Assembly: GCA_012295275.1 (NCBI GenBank)
Contig: CM022667.1
Span: forward strand, 11,554,538 to 11,618,537
Direction: 5' to 3'
DNA from: Chrysomallon squamiferum
Taxonomy: Eukaryota; Mollusca; Gastropoda; Neomphalida; Peltospiridae
Length of the DNA stretch: 64,000 nucleotides
In this document: one piece after another, positions 42,491 to 55,269 of the stretch
Layout: each line of letters begins with the position of its first letter
Position numbering within the stretch: position 1 is the first letter of the stretch
Position numbers and translations under genes: made by a program
Notes under the pieces: model-generated
Databases searched by the model: none
Told to the model about the DNA's origin: nothing
Seen by the model: the letters and a program-made list of their open reading frames with translations, nothing else

Positions 42491-44586
42491 ATGCAAAACA
42501 CTTTCCTCCAGTTTGTGCTGTTGTCAGCTGTCTTCGTGTGTTCGAAAACGGCAGACAGGTATGTATAAATAAACATACGTACGCTTTTTATTTTATATTG
42601 AAACAGAATAACAGTGTGGATGTGTGCGTAAGTTAGATAGACAAATAGATAGACATGATAAATGAGTGGATGAACTGATAGAAGGATAAATAGACTAATA
42701 CACTGATACATAGACAGATTGAAATCATCATTTCAATTATATCTTACTAAATGTCACTATTTAATACAAGTAATGAAAATAGTTCTATTTTACTGTCATT
42801 AAAGTTGCATTGGCACCAGATGGATTTGGATTGCCAAAGAAAAATATGATAACATCACTGCACCTAACACTGAAATATACGGAGCCACTGGCGTCAAGAC
42901 CATGATGCACTGTGGCTCTGACTGCACCAAGAATCCAGCATGTTTTTCGTTTGCCTACAACAACGGAAAATGTCTCCATTATTCTGTGAGGTTTGGTACT
43001 TACGTCAGTACGTCTTATGCAGCAAACTGGAAACACTATTACATTTCTACAGGTAACAGACTAAAATTGATCTTCGTATAATAATAATAATAATCTGACT
43101 TTTATCTTTCAGTGGTAACAGTCTGAATCTTGTATTTTGCTTGGCAACAATGTTATTTGAATGTCTAGCTCTATATACTAGCTGTTTGAATTTGATCTTT
43201 GAATAACAACATCTTCAATTTCACCTTTTTATGGCAACAGCTAAATTTGTATCTTTGTATGGTAGGGAAATGAATTTTATGTTTCTATCGTAACAGTATG
43301 TATTTTACATTGTATTGTAATCGTTTGATTTTTTTTTTTTTTTTTTTTGGATTTTATTGGGATAACGGCGGTAACGATGTGTGCATAATTATGTATATAA
43401 AATTAATATTGTAGTGAATGTTATATAGTTGTTTTCGTTTCATAGGTGTCTGTCCGACTGATGAGGGTTTCGTGTTTTTGGGAACACTGTGCTTCAAGTT
43501 GTCTGAAGATCGTAAAACATTTGCTGATGCACGTGTTGCTTGCGGCCAGATGGGATCAAGACTGATCGTGTTAGACACGGATGAAAAAAACAAAATTCTG
43601 TCGCGCTACCTTTCAAACATAGGTGTGTCTGCTGTCTTCTTATTTCTCTTTTTATTTAATTATTTATTTATGTGTTTGTTTTATGTGATCTGTTTTGAAT
43701 AGAGAAAAATAAATTTAAATGAGTGAATGAATGAATGGTTTAAAGAAACAAATAAATCGTAGAGAACAAAAAAAATACAATTTTTCTACTACTACTTCCA
43801 CTACTACTCTCTCTGTCACAACTACTATTGCTATTATAACTAATACTACTATTTTTACTACTACTTTTGGTATTATTACTATTAATACTACTTTTAGTAT
43901 CATCACTATTACTACTACAACTACTACGACAACAATGACTGCCACCACCACTACTACTACTACTTTTTTCTGTTACTGCTATGAATACGAAAACTAGTAC
44001 CACTTGAACTACTGCAGTGAAATCTCTTTATAATCACTTTTTGGGTAAACCTACAACAGCAGATTTTCTCTGTTATCAAAAATAAATTAATCCCAAGCAA
44101 TTCATTCTGCCTCAGATTTCATGAACAAAAATTATATTTTCCCTGGCAGTTATTCACTTTGGAAAGCTCTGCAGTGAATGCTTTTTAGTAACTACTCCCA
44201 CTACAGCAATACCTCTGCTACTATTACTATTAACCCTGCTTCCACTTCTACTTGTTTTCCTGCATCTGTCTCTGCTACTGCTGCTTCATCGTTATTGTTA
44301 CTCCTATACCACCGCTACTACTGCTATTACTATTACTACATTTACATTCATTTGTTTTACAGGGACAAATCTTGACATGTTTTACATCGGACTAACTGAT
44401 GAAGTTTCGGAGCAAATATATGTGTGGGAGAATGGCAAAGAAGCCATTTATAAAAATTGGAATTTACATGAACCTGATAAAGTAGATTATGAAGACTGCA
44501 TTGTATTTTTATCCGATGTAAGCAAATGGGCTGATATTAAATGTCTATTAAGTAAAAATTACATGTGTGAAAAACCACTGAATTAA
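42491..44586 (+). CDS. Divergent PAN/apple + C-type lectin protein, third subtype (gene 9)
   Basis: Exons 42491-42558, 42805-43052, 43446-43622 and 44363-44586 (717 nt, 238 residues); phases 2, 1, 1, as in the others, with the PAN exon again exactly 248 nt. The signal starts MQNTFLQFVLLSAVFVC. The PAN-like exon keeps the five Cys positions but little else (IWIAKEKYDN; WKHYYISTG). The CTLD keeps six Cys and YIGLTD; the first-half exon is nine bases shorter. EPN reads EPD and the WND position reads WAD. It is single-copy here and oriented opposite to its neighbours. The PAN acceptor (ATTAAAG) is weak. It may represent an older member with a different ligand. Confidence 0.82.
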
Positions 44587-45689
44587 TTGTAAGAACCCGA
44601 CAAGCCACTGAAAAAAAAAAAAAAACATCTCTTCAAGCAGATTTTCTTCGACTTATATGAGAATTGTAATGCAGGTCAGTTAAATAAATAAACTGAAAAA
44701 CAATTCTTCTTTAGTTGTATTTTTATTGTTTGTGATGTGTTTGTATTTGTCACATTCTTTTATTTCTGTGCAGTTTGCTTGCAGTCTTAGTACTGAATTC
44801 TGAACAGTTTCAGTTTGTTGTGGTGTACTCAGATCCCTTTAATGACTAAACTGGCTGTTTAAATTTAATACAGTATTTATTTATTTATTTATTTATTTAT
44901 TACCGTTCTTTTCACCGGTCATATTTTATTTTAATCCCTTCGATGTTGGTTAAGTCTTCTAGGAAATAATCATCATTCAATATCTGTAACTACATCTCAT
45001 TTGCTTATTATTTTTCTTGCTGCTAATGTTCTTTGTCTAAATATTATTATTGTTGTTCTTGCTGTCAGTTTAATTGTTCAAAATATTGCGGTTATAAGCA
45101 TCTGTAAATATATCAAAAGAAAAAAGAATGAAAGAATCAAGAAATGACTGAATGAATGTTGTTGATAATGAGAATTACATTTTTTATTTTCAAATAGCAC
45201 GGTCGTATAGATAAATAAAACAAACAAATAAACAAACAAACAAATAAATAAACAAACAAATAATTTATTTAGTTTTGTTTATTCAACAAATATCAAGTCA
45301 ACTTCACAAGAGTTTATCACAAATATATTTGACTGAAAGTGTACAATTAATATCACCCCACATTTTGCTTGTTAGAATTAATGTTATGCGCGGAAGCTGG
45401 TAATTTAAAAATACATATATTAAAAAAAGAAATCAAAAACATCTATCGTACAAACTACACAGCATCATTTAACTAAGAAATATATAAATATTTACAACTG
45501 CATTTCTTATTGGTAAAAACTGTGTCTTCGTGTGTGTGTGTGTGTGTGTGTGTGTGTTTAACTTTTAAATCTATCTAATTAGTTAAATGCAAATAGCAAA
45601 AATGTATAATACTAAATACTAAATAGTAGCATACTTTGCCGAAGAATGTAAACATCCTCTAAGATTTATATTTTAGACGTATAGATGTT

Positions 45690-46030
45690 ATATTACTCAC
45701 TGGGACATCTGATCTGAAGGGAAAAATAAATAGTTTTAACCTTGTGTCGTATTCCGCTGTGGCTACGGTTTAACAGAAAACAGAATATTCGAAAGAAAAA
45801 AATCAATCGATCCCGAAAAATAACCGATGTGTGACATGCTGAAACAATATTTTGTTTGAGAATTAATCATCCAAAGCGACAAAATTTTATTAAATATTCA
45901 CAGACGACTAGATTTGTTCCTCTGGGAAAATTAAATTATTTAATGTTTAGTCAGCTTGACAGTAAATCATCCAAAGTGACAAAATTTTATTAAATATTCA
46001 CAGACGACAAGGATTGTTCCACTGGGAAAA
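45690..46030 (-). repeat. Dispersed repeat family R, copy 2
   Basis: Reverse complement of 31905-32350; part of it (ATCCAAAGTGACAAAATTTT) is repeated again in tandem near 45964. Confidence 0.6.
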
Positions 46031-46099
46031 TCAACTTTATTAACAAAAAATAATAATAATAGTAAAAATAATAATAAAAAAAAATATATATATATATAA

Positions 46100-46940
46100 A
46101 TAAATTATTTTCTCAAGTCAATGTACAATATATTAGAAACAATTGTTCCTTGAATCAATATCTTTCTGTATTTATATAAGACTAAAATAATCAATATGTA
46201 AACTGATATTCACAATATATACATTTTAAAAAAAGAAAGAAAAAAAGTGAAAAACCATCTATCGTACACACTCACCTACAGTTCTCTCTACTATTACATC
46301 GACCTGTCTTAATTTTAAACACTGAAATGTAAATAAGTTTATAAGTTTGTATATCTTTAGAATATTTGGTTGTTGTTTTTGTTGTTGTTGTAATGCATAA
46401 ATATAGGGAGTTTTTAGATTTGTTTGTTCTTTTGCTCTTTAATTAAACAGCATCAATATAATTTGTTTACAACTGCAATTTGTGCTGGTAAAAATTGTCT
46501 CAATATATTAACTTTTAAATATACCTAAAGGCAAATAGCAAAAATGTATAATAATAAATACTAAATAGTAGTATACCAAATAATAATAATAATAACAACA
46601 ATAACAACACTAACAACTCCTCCTTAAACAAAATAAGATAATGATTTCTCCTCCTACGAAAATTATTTCGAAATAAAAAAAATAAAAATTTTGGGGGAAA
46701 TAATGGCTATACAGAAATGTCATGGGCAATTGATTTTGATTAGTTAAAAACAGTAGATTACTATTCGAAACGAATGCGCGACTTTTTATACACGTTTTTG
46801 TGTCTGACGTTTGGTATTAGTACAGATTATTCGTAATACCTTATAATCCCATTTAATGTCAGGAAAATACAGCTAGCTGTGTGGTTAGTGGTAAATGGTT
46901 GCAGGGGAGGCAATGGCCGAAGGGAATTAACTCTAGTTTA
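46100..46940 (-). repeat. Long dispersed repeat, inverted partner of 60120-60960
   Basis: Shares several blocks with 60120-60960 in reverse complement, including ACAGCTAGCTGT and the AACGAATGCGC word. Parts also recur at 53590-54330. Unclassified. Confidence 0.6.
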
Positions 46941-47009
46941 CTTTCGACAATAACATCTACGACAACTACTTGTTTATTCGCTGCTATACAAATTTGTTAG
47001 ATTTTTATC

Positions 47010-47690
47010 ATGTTTGCGTACACTTCTCACGAACTAAGCAACAAAAATCGATAGTTTTCTGATAGCCATATTGCACTATGTTTTCAATATGGGTTGTTAT
47101 TATTGTTATTATTATTTTTTTTTAATATTCTCAGTCTTTGAACTCAAAATTTTGCCAAGCAATGAATATGCGTGCCTTTATAATGAAATACAGGCATGGC
47201 CAGGGTTAGGCTTACATGTAATGAGGTAAAAAGTTGTAAGCTTTAGTAAACTTCATTGAAAACTTACAAGTTTTAACAGAGAATAATACAAGTATAATAA
47301 CTGAACTGTTAAAATATTAGAGACCATGTCACTTACACGCTAAACTGTAGCTTTTTAAAATTATACTTAAACACAGCGCTGACGTAGCTTACTCTGTTAG
47401 AACATTTCCATTTCCATTTCCAGCCAAAGTTGAGCTTTCAATATTTTTCCAAGCCACAGTTATTTATTTCTTTATATTGAAACATCAGAACTAACCACCA
47501 TATCATGTACCTCCCCTCTTAAGTAATCTTGTATCCGCCCTATTATCGATTTAGTAGCTTTTGTTGTTACGTATCCTTTTTCAGTTCTTTATTTATGATA
47601 TCTCCTACTGGTGTCACATGAATGCAAGAAAAACACGTTTCATTAAACGTTTTTAAAAATTAAACACCAAAATTACAGTTTTCAATTAGT
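47010..47690 (-). repeat. Inverted-repeat arm, right copy
   Basis: Partner of 40080-40760. Confidence 0.65.
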
Positions 47691-47844
47691 GTGGTAAGCA
47701 CATAGTTATTACATGCAGTACACCGCATCAGAATCGTTTCTGTTTCTTCCTGTTTTGGTTATGTTGTCGTTGTTGTTGTTGTTATGTTGTCGTTGTTGTT
47801 GTTGATGATGTTTTTGTCGTTGTTATTAATAGTATTATTATTAA

Positions 47845-47847
<3 letters not shown>

Positions 47848-47895
<48 letters not shown>
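47848..47895. repeat. (TAG)n microsatellite
   Basis: Sixteen uninterrupted TAG units. Confidence 0.95.
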
Positions 47896-47897
<2 letters not shown>

Positions 47898-48916
47898 TTC
47901 TGTTTATTATTATTTTTACGTCATATATTTTAGTATCTGTTTTGTTATATTTTTTATGTTGCTGTTGCCGGTGGGTTTGTTCAAGTCGTTTATCTCGTTT
48001 TTGTTGTTGCCGTTGTTGCTGCCGTCGTTATTTTATTGTTTTTCTTCTTCTTTTTTTTTTTTTTTTTGTCGTGCAGTAAATGTTTCTTCTGTTGTTGTTG
48101 GGGCGGTTCAGTGTAAAAATAGTAGTTCTTGATATGACTGTTTGGAAGGTGTAGTATTTGTGGAGTAGTATTGGTAATAATGATCGTATTAGTAGTTGAT
48201 TTTGCTGGTGTGTCTGTAGTAGAAGTTGTTGTAATAGCTCTAGTAGTGATACAATAATAATAATAATAATAATAATAGCAGTCGTAGTAAGTGTGAAAGT
48301 AGTAAATGTACTTGTACTAGTAGTTTAATAGTTCTAGTAATAGTTGTAGTAGTAACATTAGTAGTAGCAGTAGTTTTTGCTGTTGTTGTAATTGTTTTAG
48401 TAGTAGTAGTAGTAGTAAGAATACTTTTTTAGGAATAGTAGTAGCTGTTGTTGTTGTTGGATTAATTCTGTTTAAAATAAATACTTCGTGCTAGGCAGTG
48501 TCTGTCTGTATTTGGTTCGGATTAAATACGACAGATTCGAACCCAGGCCTTCGACTTCAGACACTGTGTTTTGTGGTCTTTTGATAAGATCAGTGTCACT
48601 AGCCTAAAGACTGTCAACACCCATTGCACCCTGACATACTATACAGTGATTTTGTGTTAGAGATGCAGAAATGATCAATGAAATATTTTATAAAAGGAAA
48701 TCAGTATCGCTTTGGTTATTTATTCAAATGTATGCAGTTTCGTAGCCACTGAAAGGATTAAATAAGTTTGTAATAAAAGACAGAGAAATTAAAATTACAT
48801 AAGGAACACTGAAATATCACTCTTCCAGTTGCTTTCAAAAAACGTTTATTAGTTTAAATAAGATATGACACATATAAATAATAGTTGTTCTTGCTCTTCT
48901 ATACATATACATATAG

Positions 48917-49052
<136 letters not shown>

Positions 49053-49281
49053 TGTGTTACAACAATATCTCAAATTCTTACGTTAAGTTATTATTAAATA
49101 AAATTAAGTCAAGAGAAATTAATCGGAATTCTCGTAAATCTCAAAAAAATCATAGTAAAATTAATTGTGTCACTGTGATACAGAGTGAACCCAGCTTTAA
49201 TCTGTGTCGTTTCAAAACTCTTTGACTACTGCGAGGTTTAGCGATACAGAGTATCACACTGATTTCTGACAGTACCCAAAA

Positions 49282-49706
49282 TCACATTGGTTTCTCACAA
49301 ATGTACATTTGTCTTCGAAAACAGCCAGCTTTAAGCCATGTGTTCCCAGGAACATGTAAGAGAACACATTGCTTGTCTTCAGTACTATTATTGTGAGGTT
49401 CACCTTCTGCCCAGCTGAAAAACGCTGCGACCAATCCGCTCTCCCAAAGATAATGGTCTTGTTCATATGTTTGCGTCAGACCGATGTATAAGTATTTATT
49501 TATGTCTGAATAACAACAACAATAATTCTAATTTAAGAACAACAATAATAATAATAATAATAATAATAACAAGAAAGCAACAACAACAGTAATAATAAGA
49601 CGAAGAATGTAAAGCTAATACGTTTCTTTACAATGAAACGAGATGCTATGTAAAATTTAGAAAAATGTATTTTCTTATTTTCTTCTTCTTCTTCTTCTTT
49701 TTATTA

Positions 49707-49748
<42 letters not shown>

Positions 49749-49769
49749 AATATATATAGATAGATAGAT

Positions 49770-49848
<79 letters not shown>

Positions 49849-50274
49849 TTTTTAATGTACGTCAGTATTTAAATTCCTACCCATGGTTTTTGTAATGTAG
49901 TCACCAACAGCAGTGTTTTTCTCTTCTGTGTCCAGTACAATCAGTCTTGAACCTGTCTGACTGCAGGCGTCACGTGCTTTGAGATATGTTTTCTGATCGC
50001 TGGACACTTTGAAACATAGATTCAGTTTGTCCAGATAAACAAACCCATCTCCCACTGGACAGGAACCTGCCAGGAAATGATAATAAGTTCTAAAAAGTTC
50101 TTAAAATAATCATTCGTTTTCATAATTAAGAATAGTACTTACAGTAAGGTAATATAGTTTCTGTTACAAGAGTAGTACTTTATTATTATCCTGTACCTGC
50201 GTGTTTATTTTATTTAAACTATCAATGCTGTTTATTATTATCACTAATCAGTTTACATATTTTATCTATGTATA

Positions 50275-50308
<34 letters not shown>

Positions 50309-50640
50309 CATATACATACATATGAATATATGTACCTGCACTTAGGTAAAAATGAGTCCAGCCAGGTGAAGTTGAATAGCTGCTTGAATTTATAAATCTC
50401 AAATAATGCAGACGACAAATTCCGTGGACGTTGTACGAAAACCAAACACAGGAAGAGTTACGTGTGCATCGTATCCCACAATCCACTGGTGATGTTATTC
50501 TTTCAGCAGAAGATATGAGAGCCTTGGTTATCTCAACATTCTCAAAACCAGGATTTTTAATCAAGATCGTTGTCTTGCTGCACCTGTGATAATAATAATA
50601 ATAGAAATAATAATTTTGTTTTAAAAATGTTACAAAATTA

Positions 50641-50714
<74 letters not shown>

Positions 50715-50847
50715 ATTGTTGTTGTTATTTTTATTATTATATCGTCAGATATAGTTAGCAATATGTAAAAACAGATATTACATACCTCTCGTTACCACGG
50801 GAACAGATTAAAAACGCTACCAACAAAATAAATGGTGCGTAATGCAT
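49282..50847 (-). CDS. Secreted PAN/apple + C-type lectin-like protein, subtype A, Ca2+ site altered (gene 10)
   Basis: Minus-strand exons 50786-50847, 50336-50583, 49881-50066 and 49282-49505 (720 nt, 239 residues); phases 2, 1, 1. The signal peptide is identical to that of gene 1. The PAN exon has five Cys but changes MWI to ILI near its start. The CTLD has six Cys and YIGLT, but the last exon is strongly diverged: EPN reads EPH, one extra codon sits before the fourth Cys, and the WND position reads WLK. All exons are open with good splice sites, so this is likely an expressed protein without canonical Ca2+-dependent sugar binding. It is an inverted paralogue of gene 1, sharing 5' flank and minisatellite. 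Confidence 0.83.
49712..49846. repeat. (TA)n and (GATA)n microsatellites in gene 10 intron
   Basis: A TA run to about 49745, then about 22 GATA units to 49846, ending just before the CTLD first-half exon donor. Confidence 0.95.
50641..50712. repeat. (ATT)n/(GTT)n microsatellite in intron 1 of gene 10
   Basis: ATT run passing into GTT run; equivalent in position to the repeat in intron 1 of gene 1. Confidence 0.9.
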
Positions 50848-51483
50848 CTCAACCGAATTTCAACGAAACTCAACCAAACTGATCAGTATAATAATTCGTA
50901 GTACGCAGTGTGTATCTGTATTTGGTTCCGATTAAAAACTGTTAATATTTCCAGCAGAAGCAAGTTCGAGTTCAGGAGCTCTCGACGTCAGACAGTATGT
51001 TTTGTGTTGTATTAATAAGAACGTTGTCAAACAGCTGAAAACAGAGAGGGCCAACATGTTATTTAATTTATGTTGTTGTTTCTTGTTTTTTATTTCGTGT
51101 GAAAAACATACTGACAAATAATCAATGAAATATTACAAAATACATTTCAATATCGATGGATCTAATCATTTATTTATTTATAATATGTGTTTCCATACAG
51201 GAGTAAATATATTATTAAAAATAAAATTACACAGAAGATTAAAAATTAATTAGCAACATGTTTTAATGTTGATTGGTTTTCAAGTGTTGACATTGCAATG
51301 CTGCATTTGTGATTTGAAAGCATCGATTCTGACATAAACACTGACACGTGGAAAAAGCGTCACATAATAGGCCGAAAACACGTGTTTTTTATTTTTCACG
51401 TGAAATCCGCGATAATCTGCACAAATGTCAAATGTTAACCACTTGTTTATTCTTCATAAAAATATGAAATCTAAACTCAAAAT

Positions 51484-51906
51484 CCCATTCTAGAACAATA
51501 CTCCTACTACAGCTATTACTACTGCTACTGCAACTGCTATTATTACTTCTGCTACTGCCTCTACTTCTGTTTCAACTACTACTACTACTACTACTACTGC
51601 AGCTAAAATTTCTTCTAACACCAGTTTTACTGTAGTTATTATTATTTATTGTACAGCGTTAAATTCAGGTATATTCTATATCGGCCTAACTCCCATTCTA
51701 GAACAACTATAATAATACTCCTACTACAACTATTACTATTGCTACTGCAACTGCTATTATTACTTCTCCTACTACCTCTACTGTTACTTGAGCTACCACT
51801 ACCATTACTACTACTGCAGCTACAATATATATTAATACCATTTCTGTTACTGTAGCTATTATTATTTATTGTACAGTGTTATGTTCAGGTATGTTTTATA
51901 TCGGCC
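51484..51906 (+). repeat. ~210-bp tandem duplication in gene 10 upstream region
   Basis: Two adjacent copies, each starting CCCATTCTAGAACAA and ending with TATATCGGCCTAACTC. Each ends in the short scrap that resembles the start of a CTLD second-half exon. Confidence 0.7.
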
Positions 51907-51945
51907 TAACTCAAAAAGATGAGTTAATCTGGGAGAACTGTGTTA
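51878..51945 (+). pseudogene. Scrap of a CTLD second-half exon at the minisatellite edge
   Basis: Reads FYIGLTQKDELIWEN after a TTCAG, matching the start of CTLD second-half exons up to the conserved W-E-N, with four residues missing in between. After that the similarity ends. The frame continues open through the minisatellite, but only because the repeat unit is a multiple of three. Confidence 0.5.
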
Positions 51946-52003
51946 TATTTTATTTCTTAATGCTGTTATTCTTTTTATTATTATTATTGTTGTTCACTGC
52001 TAT

Positions 52004-53188
52004 CCCTACTACTACTGTTTGTAATTACGTTAGTGTTGTCCCTACTACTACTGTTTGTAAGTACGTTAGTGTTGTCCCTACTACTACTGTTTGTAATTAC
52101 GTTAGTGTTGTCCCTACTACTACTGTTTGTAGTACGTTAGTGTTGTCCCTACTACTACTGTTTGTAATTACGTTAGTGTTGTCCCTACTACTACTGTTTG
52201 TAATTACGTTAGTGTTGTCCCTACTACTACTGTTTGTAATTACGTTAGTGTTGTCCCTACTACTACTGTTTGTAATTACGTTAGTGTTATCCCTACTGCT
52301 ACTGTTTCTACTTACGTTAGTGTTGTCCCTACTGCTACTGTTTGTAATTACGTTAGTGTTATCCCTACTACTACTGTTTGTAATTACGTTAGTGTTGTCC
52401 CTACTACTACTGTTTGTAATTACGTTAGTGTTGTCCCTACTACTACTGTTTGTAATTACGTTAGTGTTGTCCCTACTGCTACTGTTTGTAATTACGTTAG
52501 TGTTGTCCCTACTACTACTGTTTGTAATTACGTTAGTGTTGTCCCTACTACTACTGTTTGTAATTACGTTAGTGTTATCCCTACTACTACTTTTTGTAAT
52601 TACGTTAGTGTTGTCCCTACTACTACTGTTTGTAATTACGTTAGTGTTGTCCCTACTACTACTGTTTGTAATTACGTTAGTGTTGTCCCTACTGCTACTG
52701 TTTGTAATTACGTTAGTGTTGTCCCTACTACTACTGTTTGTAATTACGTTAGTGTTGTCCCTACTACTACTGTTTGTAATTACGTTAGTGTTGTCCCTAC
52801 TGCTACTGTTTGTAATTACGTTAGTGTTGTCCCTACTACTACTGTTTGTAATTACGTTAGTGTTGTACCTACTACTACTGTTTGTAATTACGTTAGTTCT
52901 ATCCCTACTGCTACTGTTTGTAATTACGTTAGTGTTGTCCCTACTGCTACTGTTTGTAATTACGTTAGTGTTGTCCCTACTGCTACTGTTTGTAATTACG
53001 TTAGTGTTGTCCCTATTACTACTGTTTGTAATTACGTTAGTGTTGTACCTACTACTACTGTTTGTAATTACGTTAGTGTTGTACCTACTACTACTGTTTG
53101 TAATTACGTTAGTGTTGTACCTACTACTACTGTTTGTAATTACGTTAGTGTTGTCCCTACTACTACTGTTTGTAATTACGTTAGTACA
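52004..53188 (+). repeat. 36-bp minisatellite, about 33 copies
   Basis: Unit reads approximately GTTAGTGTTGTCCCTACTAC then TACTGTTTGTAATTAC. Copies differ at few sites (ACTACTACT/ACTGCTACT, GTCCC/GTACC/ATCCC), indicating recent homogenisation. The unit is a multiple of three without stops in one frame, producing a spurious ~440-codon open frame of 12-residue hydrophobic repeats. An older, shorter array in opposite orientation is at 6953-7250. Confidence 0.95.
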
Positions 53189-53189
53189 A

Positions 53190-53590
53190 GTGTTATATTA
53201 CTGATTGTGATGACATCTGATCTCAAAGGAAAAAGAAATATTTTCAACCTTTTGTCATATTCCGCTGTGGCTAAGGTTAAACAGAAACCAACAGAAAATT
53301 CGAAAGAAAAAATCAATATAGCCAGAAAAATAACTGACGTGTAACATGATGAAATAATATATTTTTGTGAATAAATCATTGAAATTGACGAAATATTATT
53401 TAATATTCACAGACGACCATGATGTTACCTCTGGGAAAATGAAACTTATTTAATGTTATGTCATCTTGACACAATCAGTAGTGTAATAACCAAGAAGAAG
53501 AACAACAAAACATTTTAAATCCTTATCATTTCCATACTGTTAATCGTAAGACGAACTTTACTGAAGAAAAGAGATAGAGCAATAACAAAG
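53190..53590 (-). repeat. Dispersed repeat family R, copy 3
   Basis: Reverse complement of 31905-32350 and starts directly at the end of the minisatellite. It lacks the internal duplication of copy 1. Confidence 0.65.
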
Positions 53591-54276
53591 ACAACAGCAA
53601 ATAACAATAATATTAGATAGACAGCAATTTTAAAGACGTAAAAATAATTTTATTGCTCTCAGATTACATAACTACTTCAATACGTACAACAAATATGTTA
53701 GGTGTTTTGTACAGCTGATAATAAAATATTTTTTTTTACACATATCAGTAATCAGTTTAACAATGTTTATGCAAAACAATGTACAGTATATTACAAACAC
53801 TTGTTCTTTAAATCAATATTCAAAACGGTAATTTAAAAAAAAAAATAATAATAATAATGAAAATGCATCTATCGTATATACTCATCTATAATTCTGTATA
53901 TTTTATATCGATCTGCTTTTTAAACAGTGAAATGTTAATTGTACATAGACTGGTTTATAGGTCGATATAACTTTTAGAATATTTTTTTTTTCTTTTGATG
54001 CATAAATACAGAGAGCTTTTAGCTTTGTTTGTTGTTGTTTTTCTTTAAATAAACAGCTTCATTTAACTAAGAAATATAATTTGTTTACATTATAACAATC
54101 GTATTGCAGTTCATGGTGGTAAAAACTAAGTCATTTTATATATATATATATCTATATATATATATATATATATATATTTTAAAAGTTTTGAATATACATA
54201 ATTAATTAAATGCAAATATCAAAAATTGTATAATAATAATAATAACAGCGACAACGATACTAATAGTAGTATACCA

Positions 54277-54311
<35 letters not shown>

Positions 54312-54330
54312 TGATGATGATTATGATAAT
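53591..54330 (-). repeat. Long dispersed repeat, second partial copy
   Basis: Similar to parts of 46100-46620 and inverted relative to 60350-60960 (for example the block around AACAATGTACAGTATATTA). Confidence 0.5.
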
Positions 54331-54719
54331 AATAATTAATAATAACAATAATAACACCGTCTTTCCTCAATTTGTAAATAGACTAGTTTCAGTCTAGTTT
54401 GTCCAGGGACGTTACTCTTCGCGCGCATGCGCAATAGGAATGCGAAATACCTCCATTAAGCCCAGCTGGTTACTTCAACTTTCTAATTTATCTTTTCGTT
54501 ATTAAAAATAGCTAATCTTAGTTCTGTTATTTAAGCGTAAGTACCGCAGAATAACACTGTATAATAGTATCCAACAGAAATATACTTGGCTGTCTTCTAT
54601 CAACCAACATGTAATGTTACGTACGAGACATTAAACGTAGTTAACATTGCCCGATAGGACGTTTGTACCGAGTACACGTCTCTCAGGCGTCTGCATACAC
54701 TGTGCTATTTAGTTTTTGT

Positions 54720-54806
54720 GTTGTCGCCATATTCCCACATTAGTTAACTACATTGAAGAACCGTAAAAATATCAATTTGGAAACATGGTAGCTTAATAAA
54801 CTATCA

Positions 54807-54837
<31 letters not shown>

Positions 54838-54866
54838 GTTAACTAATATGGGAATGTGGCGACAAC
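54720..54866. repeat. Long hairpin-forming inverted repeat
   Basis: Arms 54720-54751 and 54836-54866 are complementary over about 30 bases with two mismatches (core GTCGCCATATTCCCACATTA). The loop is about 85 bp and contains (AT)n. It could be a small MITE or the ends of a deleted transposon. Confidence 0.65.
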
Positions 54867-55269
54867 TATATATATACGTAATATAAAAACAAGTATTAGT
54901 CATTCTGCTTTAAATAGGCCTATAAATGTTTTATGAATATTATGTAACTCTCTAGATAAAATACAAAATGATTATGAAACACATGTCTGGTAAAAGGGCA
55001 CTAATGAGGTTCCGTCACAATTTATTTACTTATTTATTTATTTATGTGTTTGTTTGTCGTTTTATTTTATTTATTTATTTATTTTTTTATTTTTATTTTT
55101 TTTGATGAATTAATTAATTAATTTGTTTATTTATTTATTTATTTATTTATTAATTTCTATTTACCTATTTATTTTCTTCATTTATTCATTCATTCATTCA
55201 TTGACTCATTATTGATTAATGGAAGCAGCATAAAGGAGACCTTTGCTAGATAAGAATAATAAAACAGAG

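Noticed and set aside
51876-53204. 442-codon open frame of 12-residue hydrophobic repeats
   Set aside because: It is a translation of the 36-bp minisatellite, stop-free in several frames because 36 is a multiple of three; no splice or domain context.
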